Assembly (NCBI RefSeq): GCF_014905175.1
Contig: NC_057788.1
Span: 3,534,001 to 3,598,000 of the forward strand
Direction: 5' to 3'
DNA: 64,000 nt
Source of the DNA: Aphidius gifuensis
Taxonomy: Eukaryota; Arthropoda; Insecta; Hymenoptera; Braconidae
Shown here one piece after another: positions 1 through 11,500 of the stretch. The position numbers and the translations under genes were made by a program. The notes under the pieces are model-generated. The model saw only the letters and a program-made list of their open reading frames with translations. It was not told the origin of the DNA and did not search any database. Positions within the stretch are counted from its first letter, which is position 1. Each line of letters begins with the position of its first letter.

Positions 1-13
1 ATTTCATTTACAG

Positions 14-367
14 AGACAAGGTCTTATTGCAACTGGTAATCCTTGTCCAATTTGTCGAGACAAATATCTTGTTCTTGATCACAGGAATGCAGCTCTTTTG
101 AAGCAATTTGTATCTCCAATTAACGGAGAAGTCATCAGTTTTCTGTAAGATTAAATATATAATCAATTATTTAAATAATTATATAGTTTATTAATTTATT
201 GTATTTATTTATTTTAGAAAAACTGGACTTTGTCAAAGACAACATCAAAATCTTCTTGTTGCTCTGCATCGAGCAAGAGATTACGGTACTCTTAATTTGG
301 ATGTACCAAGAAGAGTTTATGATTATTCCGAGTGGTACAAACCAGAATCAGAACAGCCATCATCATC

Positions 368-404
<37 letters not shown>

Positions 405-416
405 TCACAAAATTAA
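14..416 (+). CDS. mRpS18B: Mitochondrial ribosomal protein S18B, 3' part
   Basis: Last two exons of a gene that begins left of the window: 14-144 (after a TTACAG acceptor, before a GTAAGA donor) and 218-416 (after TTTTAG), joined in phase 2. The protein reads through NPCPICRDKYLVLDHRN, LLKQFVSPINGE and KTGLCQRQHQNLLVALHRARDYG to YDYSEWYKPE, the pattern of the bS18 family and specifically S18B, a small-subunit component of the mitochondrial ribosome. The CPIC cysteine pair is visible. Odd feature: the C-terminus ends in about 12 consecutive Thr residues encoded by an ACA microsatellite, then Ser-Gln-Asn-stop. The next gene starts 71 bp downstream on the same strand. The family assignment is confident; the N-terminal half and mitochondrial targeting peptide are not in view. 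Confidence 0.88.
369..404 (+). repeat. (ACA)12 microsatellite inside the mRpS18B coding end
   Basis: Twelve uninterrupted ACA triplets lie in the mRpS18B reading frame (poly-Thr) and are flanked by TCA codons. In another frame the tract would read poly-Gln. Length variation would change the protein tail without a frameshift. Confidence 0.95.
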
Positions 417-487
417 ATAATAAATAAATAAACAAGTAGAAAGTAGAGCTAATAATAAAAATAAATATAAAAAGAAAAACAAAAAAA

Positions 488-1906
488 ATGAATGCAACAT
501 TTGTTATAATTGGAGGTGGAATAGCAGGTGTATCATGTGCTGAAAGTCTTGCATTTTTATCACCCGAAGAAAATATAATTCTCATAAGTTCATCATCACT
601 TATAAAAACAGTAACAAATATTATTCCACTTGGTAAAACAATATATAAGTTTGACGTTGAAGAAAATCAATCATCAACATTAGAATCGAAATATTCATCA
701 ATCAAAGTTATTAATGACAAAGTTATTAATGTTGATCCAATAAATATGACAATAAATACATCAACTGGTATAATAATAAATTATAAAAAATTATGTATTT
801 GTACTGGTGCAAAAGCAAATGTTTTATTTGAAAATAAAAATCCAAATATTATTGGAATTCGTGATACAGAATCTGTTGATAAATTTTCAAATAAAATTAA
901 AAATGCTAAAAAAATTATTGTCATTGGTAATGGTGGTATTGCAACTGAATTAATTCATGAAATTTCAAATGTTGATATTATTTGGGTTATTAAAGATAAA
1001 CATATATCAGCAACATTTATTGATCCAGGTGCTGCTGAATTTTTTCAAAATAAATTAACAAAACAACCAGATAAAAAAAGCAATAATAAAATTTTAAAAC
1101 GTTACAAATATACTGATACACAAATTAATCATGATGATAATAAAATTGGAGCTGCACTTGGTCCAGATTGGCATGAAAAATTTACAATAAATGGTTCAAA
1201 TGATAATTTAAAAAATGTTAAAATTGAATATGAATGTGAAGTATTAAGGCTATTATCAAATGATGATATTGATAAATTAAATGATGATAATAAATGGCCA
1301 GTTTATATTGAATTAACAAATGGAAAAATAATTGGTTGTGATTTTATTGTTTCTGCAACTGGTGTTGTACCAAATACTGATCTATCTGGTATTGATAATA
1401 TTGAAAAAATAAATAATGGCTATTCGGTTGATTGGAAACTTGAAACATCAATTAAAAATATATTTGCTGCTGGTGATTGTTGTACAGCTAATTGGGATAT
1501 ATCACAACATTGGATACAAATGAAATTATGGACACAAGCACATCAAATGGGTAGATATGCAGCTAAATCAATGTATTCATTAAATAATTGTGATGATTTT
1601 TATCAAGATTTTTGTTTTGAGCTATTTACACATGTTACTAAATTTTTTGGCTATAAAGTTGTTCTTCTTGGTCTTTATAATGGACAAAAATTAAATAATG
1701 ATTATGAAATATTACTTAGAATGACTAAGGACATTGAATATATTAAATTAATTATTAAAAATGGTAAAATGCAAGGTGCTGTGCTAATTGGTGATACTGA
1801 TCTTGAAGAAATGTGTGAAAATCTTATTCTTGATCAACTTGATTTATCAGCTTATGGTGAACAACTTCTTGATCCTGATATTGACATTGAAGATTATTTT
1901 GATTAA
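488..1906 (+). CDS. PYROXD1: PYROXD1-like pyridine nucleotide-disulfide oxidoreductase
   Basis: Single-exon ORF of 472 aa. A Rossmann FAD motif (VIIGGGIAGVSCAE, about residues 6-19) is followed by a second dinucleotide motif (IIVIGNGGIATELIHE, about 143-158), the conserved SATGVVPNTD segment, and the FAD-contacting FAAGDCCTANW near residue 330. This is a two-dinucleotide-binding flavoprotein; the lack of a redox CxxxxC pair after the first motif and the WTQAHQMGRYAAKSM region fit PYROXD1 rather than thioredoxin or glutathione reductase. Known family role: FAD/NAD(P)H oxidoreductase, linked in animals to protection of the tRNA-ligase complex. Length matches insect homologs. The start is the only ATG before the FAD motif, 71 bp after the mRpS18B stop; AATAAA occurs downstream near 1943. 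Confidence 0.9.
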   Translation: MNATFVIIGGGIAGVSCAESLAFLSPEENIILISSSSLIKTVTNIIPLGKTIYKFDVEENQSSTLESKYSSIKVINDKVINVDPINMTINTSTGIIINYKKLCICTGAKANVLFENKNPNIIGIRDTESVDKFSNKIKNAKKIIVIGNGGIATELIHEISNVDIIWVIKDKHISATFIDPGAAEFFQNKLTKQPDKKSNNKILKRYKYTDTQINHDDNKIGAALGPDWHEKFTINGSNDNLKNVKIEYECEVLRLLSNDDIDKLNDDNKWPVYIELTNGKIIGCDFIVSATGVVPNTDLSGIDNIEKINNGYSVDWKLETSIKNIFAAGDCCTANWDISQHWIQMKLWTQAHQMGRYAAKSMYSLNNCDDFYQDFCFELFTHVTKFFGYKVVLLGLYNGQKLNNDYEILLRMTKDIEYIKLIIKNGKMQGAVLIGDTDLEEMCENLILDQLDLSAYGEQLLDPDIDIEDYFD

Positions 1907-2575
1907 TGTTTGTTATTTTTTTTTTTCTTTCCTTTTTTCACAATAAATAATTCATAAATAAAAATAAACAACAACATTTAATTTAATTTATTAATATCAA
2001 ACGTATAAAAAATTTATTATTATTTTATTTGTTTACATTTATCTGTCATTGTCAACTTTTATTTATTTTTTTTTTTTTATTCATAAATAAATATGTATTT
2101 AAAAAAAAAATAATATAAAACTGACATTATAAATATTCAAGTTATCTTAATTATAAATTACAGAGAAAAAAAAATAATCTTATTTTTGGTTTGCACATTT
2201 TTTTTATCATGCTTTTTTTTTTTTTTTTTCAACTAAATATAAACGACTAAGTGTGTGACGATGACAATTTAAATCGTACAAATTTTCAAAGTGTGACTTA
2301 TCATCATGATAATAATTTATATCTATAAAAAAAAATTATTTTCATGACTTGTCTCGTGACTCAAAACAAATATGAGTAAATTTTACAAAAGTCAATCAAA
2401 TAAATACATTAAAAAGAGAAAAAAAAACAAAAAAACCAAGGTTACCAAGTTTATCATAATCTTTTGGTTAAATATTTGATAACATTATTTATTGGTCAAT
2501 AAAATAAAAAAAAAAAGTATTTTAAAATAATACTAAATATTTTTTTAAAAATTATATAAAATAATAATAATAATA
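1907..2575. other. Convergent intergenic region
   Basis: About 670 bp of A/T-tract DNA between the 3' ends of PYROXD1 (plus) and the kinesin (minus). It contains several AATAAA/TTTATT hexamers usable as poly(A) signals on both strands. I see no gene or structured element in it. Confidence 0.7.
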
Positions 2576-5500
2576 TTATTGAAGATTAAATCTAACAGAT
2601 TTAGCTGATGATGATTCTTGAAAAAATGGACAATCACGTGATGATAATTTTTTATTTGTTATCAATGGTTCTTGTAATTTTTCTCTATAATTAATTTTTT
2701 TATCATCATCAATCGAATTTTCAATAATTTTACTATTTAATTCACTTATTTTATTATCATCATGATCATTATTATTATTATTATTATTATTTTTAGTTGA
2801 ATGTTTTGTATTTAATACATTGCGTAATGTATTTATTAAAATTTCAACTTTATCAAGTGATTTTGTAACTTGACAACTTGTCTCAGGCTTTTCATACTGA
2901 TGACATAATTTACCTAATGTTTTTGTTGCTAATTCCATTTGTAATAAACATGCATTCATATCTTCATGTCTTTTTGTTAAAATTGAATCTGTTGTTTTAT
3001 CAATGCTCGTATCAAGAAATGAACTGTTCATTGATAATTGATGAATACTTTCGTTTAATTGTTTTTTAACTGGTGTTAAATTTATTGATATTCTACTTGC
3101 ATCAAGTGTATATTCTGGTAATGTACTATCACTTTCAAATGGCTCCCAATCATCTTCGTAATTTAGCAGATCTTTTATTGTATCTTCATCATCAAAATCA
3201 CGAAGACGGTGAATCCAGTCAAGAAAATACATTGGTTTCCAAAAAATTTCTTGCATTTTATCTTTATCACGTATTCTAATTATTGGCACAAGTTCCTTAT
3301 CAACTACTTGTCTTTGTTGTAAAAATTCATAATTTAGTCCAATGTCTCGACAACGTTCAGTAGCTTCTCTAACTAATAATTGCATTTCATGAAGTGTAAT
3401 ACCACCAGCTGTTATTGCCTTTTCACTTGATGCAACTGTTAAAACACTCTCAACATCAGCTGTTGTTTCATTTAATATTCTTTCAAGTTCTAATAAAAAA
3501 TTTGATTTATATTTTGTTACTGATGAATCATCAGTATAATCATTAATATTATCATTAATTTTAGTTTTATTATTTTTTTCAATTTCATATGATAATATTT
3601 CTTTTTCAACTTCAAGCTCATGTTTACGTTTATTAACAGCATCAAGTGTTTCTTTTTGTTGTTTTAATGTTTTATCTAATTTTTTAATTTCGAATTCATA
3701 ATTTTTTTTTTGTAAACCCAATTGTTTTTCAACTTCTGTTTTAGCATTTTCCAATTCTTTTATTGCCTTTTGTTTTGATTCTTCAATTTCAGCTCGTAAT
3801 CTATAAGGAAAAAATATTTTTAAAAATGATTAATTTTCCCATCAATACGTTATTTTTTTTTTTTTTTCACAAAAGAATAATAAATTAATTGATAAAATCA
3901 TTTAAAGAGATAAACAATACAAATAATTATTAAGGGCAATAAAAAATTAAAATGACAAAACAATAAAAAACATGACAATAAAGATATGATGATAAAAAAA
4001 AAATACATTAATAATATCCATGTCAACATGAATCACAATAATAATAATTTTTTAAACTTACTTTTCTTCTTGTATTGCAAGTATCTCTTGATGTGCAAAA
4101 TCGAAATCAACTGGTTGTAATGACGTTGGTATATTTGGGTCATTTGGATTACAAACTTTGAAATAATGATTGCCACCAATAACAAGACGATCACCATTTT
4201 TCAAATAAACTTTTTCCGCCACAATCTGATGAAAAAATAAATATAAATTTAACAAAATAATTCATAATTTAATATATATTAATTAAATAACATACCTGTC
4301 CATTGACGTATGTCTCACTTTTTCCTTCCGGTGTCAATGTCAAACAGCCATTGTCATTTTCAATTGTACTGTGAATGATAAAAAATTTAAATTAGCAAAA
4401 TTCTTCATATCAATTATAATAATTAAAATAATACAATAAATCAAACAATATTTTGTTTGACTAATAATCAAATAAATAATTAATGCAAATTAAAAAAAAA
4501 AAAGAAAAAAAAAATAGTAATTAGCGTGCAATGTGGTTTTATTAAAAAAATAAATAAAACACGATGAATTTCAAGCATGACATTGGAATGCTGTATAGTT
4601 AAATTCAAATTGAGATGCAAGAAAATTAAAAATATAAATAAAAATATATTTTCAATACTGGAATGTTGATGCAAGTGATAAAAAAAATAAATAATGATTA
4701 GTCAATAAAATATGCAAATGAAAAATCAAAAACCAAAGCCAAATTAATTTGTGTGTGTGCAATTTTTTTTTTTTTGATGATTGATGGATTAGATTTTTAT
4801 TTTTGGTGATGGTTAATTGTCTTTCTTCTTCTTTTTTTTTTGTTTTTTTAATGGACTAACCAGTGCAATGATGATACAAGTGGTCCATCCAGTAGAATGT
4901 CCTTAGTGTTTATCAGCTTATCTTTGTTTTTATTATTTTGACGACGAATACGAATTATTCCTTGTGGTAATAAATACAATAATGTACCAGATAACATTGG
5001 ATCTGGTGCTAAATTAACCAGACATGGATCAGTATTTTTATTAATATCAATTGCAATTGCAATACCACAACGACGTAATAATTGTAATTCAGTATTTTTA
5101 TTATCCTCAGCATCCTTCAAACGTTCTGATCGTGACCTGAAAGTTTATATGCTCAAACGTTTTTTTTTTCTCTTTTCTTTTCTTCTCTTCTCTTTTTTTT
5201 TTCTTCAATTTTAATACAATTTTTTATTTTCTTCTTTCTTCTTTTTTTTTTTTATTAAATGTAAATATTATTTTATAATTTTTTTCCCTCCCCACATTAA
5301 GATAAAATTGTTTTAAAAATATTTTTGTTAATAATAAAATTTAACAAATGATTTATTTCTTTTTAATAATAATAAAAATAAATATTAAAAAATAATTACG
5401 TACTTTTGTGAAATAGCGAGTTGTTCTTCAGTGCGTTTTAATTGATCACGTAATTTTTCAATTTCCATTTGTTTATTTTTGACTTCACATGAATTGTCAT

Positions 5501-8500
5501 TTGGTAAATCAACATCATCAAGTATACGTCTTGGACCAAGTTGTCTTTCATATCCTTCACGTACACCACGAAGTCTTTGTACTTCAGCCTTGAGTTCTCT
5601 AAAAATAAATATTTAATCATTTAACAAAAAATAAAATTAGTACAATGTTGTAGGTTAATTTAACAATTAATAAAGATTAAAATATACCTTATCAGTTTGT
5701 CATGTGGATCTTCATTAATTCTTACACGATTAACAATTGATCTAGCTTGACATGCATAACGAAGGGTAGCCAATGTTTCCTCCAAATGAAGGCTACTTGG
5801 TGACACAGTTGCTAACATTGCTGTTTTTGAATTACCACCAAGACTTTCCTGAAAATGAGGAAAAAAAACAAAAGAAAATGATTAATTTTTTAAGTTAATT
5901 AAATAAACTTTTATAACGAAAAATGTACAATTAAATAAACAATATTTTAATCTTTTTCTTTTTATTTATTTTTAAAATAAAATTAAAATTAATAAATTAA
6001 ATTATTAAGACAAATTAATTTATATAAAAATTATAATATTTATTATATTAACAAGATTAAATAAATAAACAACGCAATAAATTTATAATTGTTAGATTAC
6101 ACTTACAAAAAGTCTGATAATTATAAATAAAAAAAAAAAATTGATAAGAAATTCTTTGAATAAATAATAATTGAAAGAAAATAATTTAAACGCAGAAAAA
6201 AAAAATCAATGGAATTTCACTTTTTCTACATTCTTATCAATGTTAATAAAAAATAAATAAATAAAAAACAACAAAAACAAGAATGATTAACGTCATCAAA
6301 TAAATAAAATAATACAAAAATTTATTTAAAACTGATATAAATTTTTATTATAATTTTATTATCATCTTAGTAATTTTTTTTTTTTATTTCGATTAAAGAT
6401 GCCTAAATTGAGATTGAATTAATCAGTCAATTTTCCAATTGACATTATAAAAAGAAGACAGGAAGTGACAATGAATCATGATAAATAAATTAGTTGCTAA
6501 CAAGTGCAAATTAAAAAAGGGAAAAAGAAAAAAATGATAGAAAAATTTGTATTGGAAATAATGAAATATATAAATCGAAATATTAAAATAGAATTTGGTG
6601 TACGTTGATAAAGTCACGTGCACCAAACAAGTCAACATGTGAGGCCTGGATCTTTTATGTTCTTTTGATGATTTTTTTTTATATTTTTTGCATGCAAAAA
6701 AAAAACACGTAGGTTGTAACATGAGAGAGGTCCCAGTAATGACGATGATGATGAGAATAAAAAAATATATATATATTTTGTAGTGGGAAAATGTATATCC
6801 AAGATGACGAAGGTCGATATGGTGGGAGAAGGTAGCATGCTACTTGGGTAAACATTGCAACAGAATATTGTCTTGCCACAAGTTTAGTCGAAAGTTAAAC
6901 ATCGTTGCTTAAACATCAACGAAAATTAAATAATTAAAATCATTTAAAATTAAATAATAAAAAATTTTAAAATTTATTTTCATGTATTCACGTTATTTCA
7001 AAAGAATAAGAAGAAAAATTTGTCATTAAATAATTATTTTAAGTATATTTTATTGATCATATATTGAGAAATGAATAATTATTTAAATAAAGACTGACAA
7101 ATATTTTGTAACGAAAAAAAAAAAATACATTGAAAGACTGAAGGACAATAATAATAAAAATTTTGTTATAAATTAAAAAAGGAATAAAAGTAGGAAGTGA
7201 TAATGGATCTTGTTTACATGCCGGAAGTATTGTCTTATGGCTCATTGAGAGCTCCAGTTTATCGAGATTATGAACAACCCTGGAACCGTGATTATTTCAA
7301 TGATGGTTTGTTACTTTTTTTTTTTTTATAAAAAAAAAATTTATATTATTTGTCAATTGCCTTGATTATTTATTAAACACGTAATTTATTTTTTTTTGTA
7401 ATTTTATTATGTTTCTTCGAGTGGGTCTATTAGTTTATTTTTAGAAAAAAGTATTTTGAACTCATTTTGAAATGGAAATTAGCCTCGTATATTGCTAGAG
7501 GCTTTGAAAAAATTATCATCATGATTTTTTTTATTCTTTTTCATACACTTGAATACATAATATCAATAAAAAAAAAAATGATAACGTATGCGAGATATGT
7601 AATCGGAGGGAAAGTTAAAATACAACGACGAAAAAAAATTTAATAAAAAATTGGTATGAAATTAGATAACATGAGTATATTAAGTAGGTTAATGTTATTC
7701 ATAAATAAAAAAATAAAATTATGTTTATTTTTGTTTATTAGATAATGTTAATTGTTGTGATGATTCTGTGATTATGATCAAGGTTGTAGTTTCACAAACA
7801 AATACGCGTCTTTGGTTTTTATTTTTATTTTGTTATTTTTATGTGTTGTTGATGATGATGTTGGTTGGACACACTGATACCTTTAGTTAAAACGCACTTG
7901 CAATATTCTATTTCACTCTATTTATCATATTATCATTATTATTTTTTTGCAGTAAACATATTTATTTATTCAATAAATTTGAAAAAAAAATTACAACTAA
8001 AAATAGAAATGTTTTATATATATCATTTTATCAACAATGACATTTTTAATTTTTAATTGACAATTAGTATACAAAACAAAAAGATATATATATTGGCAGT
8101 TGTATGAGTGATTATACTTGTAGAAAAAATTATTATTTCGATAAGAAAATAATTAATTTGATAAAAAAAAAGAACAAATGATACAATATTTAATTTATCT
8201 ATTTAGATATATTATTTGAGATGATAAATAAATTCCGTATTAGGTATAAATAAATCATTTGCAACAAATTTGGAATTAGAAACTAACAAATAATTGTAAA
8301 AAAAAATGAATAAACCGGTTTATAAAGTAACCGGTTGACATCGCTACATTTCTAGCTCAAAAATAAATAAATAAATAAATAAAAATAAATAAACCTTGAT
8401 ATATATTAAAGTCTGTTGATGATAATTTTTTTGTTTTAGGAAAAAATTCATGTACAACAACTCGTTATCAGCAGGAGCAATATCATCATCAAATGCAAAA

Positions 8501-11500
8501 ATTAAAAGGTGAAAAAAAGGAGCATTGTTATTTGTGTAAAGAGAGTAAAAGAAGAACACTTGGTGCTTATTTACGTGGTAAATCTCGTACAACATCATGC
8601 AGTGAAATTCATGAGGAAAAAGAGGAAGAAAATGATGACGATGATGATGAAGTTCATGAACAACAAAAAGATAAACAACAAAATAAAGAAATTCATAAAA
8701 ATGATAACAAAGATAATATAATCAAAGAGAAAAATACTAAGACTGATAAAATTAATATTAATTAATTAAATACAAGTTTAAAGGATTTTATTATAAATTT
8801 AATGATTAAACTATTTTTAAAATATCAATTTATTCAAGTATAAATAATAATTGATATTAATAAATGAAAATATATTTATAAATTATGTGAAAAAAAAAGT
8901 TTTAAGATTAGATAATATAATTTTATAAAGTTTAATGTAATATTATGTAAATTTAAAATATGTCATTTGCATCAATGATAAGAAAAGAAATATTATTTTT
9001 CAATTTCATTTGGAATATTCTGCTGATATTTTTATGAAGAGATAAAAATATTTTTTAAGTTGTTAATATTTCTATCAAGGCTAAATGTCGAGACACACCC
9101 AACTGCTTTCATTCGAAAAAAAAAAATAATATACTCTTGGATTAATCATATGGTATTTTTTTTTTTTGTGGTTTAAATAATTTGTAAAATTTATTTTTAG
9201 AATTTTAAAAATTCATTATTGCTTATTTATCTTGTATTATTCAATTATTAATTTTTATTTGATTTTATTTCATTTTATATTGATAAAAAGAGAAATTATA
9301 AATTTATATAATGTATAAAATTGAGTAACTGATAGTACAAGTTATTTTCACTTTTTTTTTATTCAAAAAAATTATTATAACGACTGAATAATTAAATAAC
9401 TGGAAGGATTTAATGACTGGAAATAAAAATATATTTTTTTTTAATCAACTGAAAATTATAAATACTTTGAACTTTTGATAAACTAGTTATAAAAATAAAT
9501 ATATTTACATTTAAAAAAAAATAAATTAATTCAAGATTATTTATATTTTAAAAATGAATTATTCATAGATTTTTTTTTTTTTAATAAACTATTGAATGAA
9601 AATAATTTTTCAAAACATTGTAATTATTCAAATAAACAAAAAATAAATAAACAAATTTTTTTTTACGTATTAATTAAACAATAATTTTATCATCCAGACG
9701 AAAAAAAATACTTCAATAAATTTTTATTTCCTGATAAATAATAAGCAAGAATAAATAATTTGTTTTTTACAATAAAAAATGTATTAATAATTAATAAAAA
9801 AAATATAATTGAGGGAAATTAACGTATTTTATTTCCAGATAAACAAGAAAAATAAATAAAACAATAATAAAAGTTAATTAATAATTGTTGATAAAAAAAA
9901 TTGAGGGAAATTTTAAATTGAAAATATTAATAATAATCACTAGATGGCAGACATCATCAGAGCCATTTTTGTTGGCTTGTGCACACGGCACCAACCCACC
10001 CAAAACCACCCACATCATCATTTTATAATTAAAAAAATATAAAACCAAACCATTTCTCATAGAATCAACACGTGGCATTTAAATAAAAAAATAGTAAGCA
10101 TAAAAATTAAATAATTAACAGTAAAAAAGTGTCAAATTTGCAATAAAAAAATTGAAAAATATGATGATTCAATAAATGATTGGTATCGTGTGCAAAAAAA
10201 ATTAAGTGTCGTGTGCAATTTGTATATAGCAAAGAATTGATGACAGAGCACCCAGTGGTATAAGAAATCTTATCAAGCATACATTGTGATAACAGCACAA
10301 TCGGTAATACAGTTAAAATTTAAAAATAAAAAAATAAAATTGCAGAACTGAATTCTAGACTATTCCAACATGGGCTGGAACATTTTGAAAAATCGCAAAT
10401 TAACAAAAGATCAAGGTAAAATTCATCAACCCCTTCTTAATGACATTTTTAAAGTTAATATTTTTTTATAACAATTAATCATTAATTTCAGATGATAAAA
10501 ATAAACCAAATCAAGAAAATAAATCAGGTTGCAAGTGTAATGAAAAATGCAATTGTCGTTGCAGTTGCAGTAACATGTGCAAATGTGGAATTAAAAAAGT
10601 ACAAATACGTCCACCAATGTTCAACTATTTTACCGACACAATGCATTAATTAAACTATTATTATTATCATGTAATTTTAATGTATAGTTTATCATTGTGA
10701 AAGGAGAAAAAATTTTTTAAAAAGTATTATTATTTAAAGAAAAAAAAAAAAAAAGAAAATAAAAATAAATTTGTATAAAATCATTGTGTTGCTAATTGAG
10801 TTTGATAACACTAATGATTATTTTTTTTGTTTTTTATATATGAATAATAAATTATAAATAAAATAAAATGATAAATTATTTTTTTAATCTTACCTTTAAT
10901 AGCCATGTCAATACTGATTCTCGATATGGAACAAATCCACGTTTTGTGTTGCTTGTATTTTCAGCAAGTGATCCAATAACTTTTCCCAATATTAATAATG
11001 ATTTATTTATTGATACACCTTCCTAAAATATAAAAAAAAATATAATTATTTGAATTAGCTAAATTGTTTATTTGTTTGAGTATATATTCTGTTTTTTTCT
11101 TGAAATACTAACACGTAGACGATCACCACTGGCACAAGTTTGGCTTAGTCTTTCACTTCCAGCAAGATCAACAAGATTAATTTTACTTCTTTTGCTTATT
11201 TCAACATTTGTTTTACCAGTATGTTCTTGTTTTTTAGATTGTGTTAATATGATACTAAATATACTGTGTGATCTTGAACTTTTTTCATTCATACCAGTTG
11301 CTGCTGTTGCTCTTTGTGAATTACCAACTTTTAACCAACTTTGTAAATCATCATAATTTTTAATACTGTGTTGACTTAAATCAACAACATATGGACCATA
11401 AACTGGATGTTCACGTACTTTTAATGGTGCACGTTTATTATTGTTATTCGTTGTTGTATTATTGCTTGTATTACCAAGTAAATCATGTATTTTTTCATTA

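Noticed and set aside
292..585. Minus-strand 97-aa ORF with poly-Leu
   Set aside because: Shadow of the ACA microsatellite and mRpS18B coding strand.
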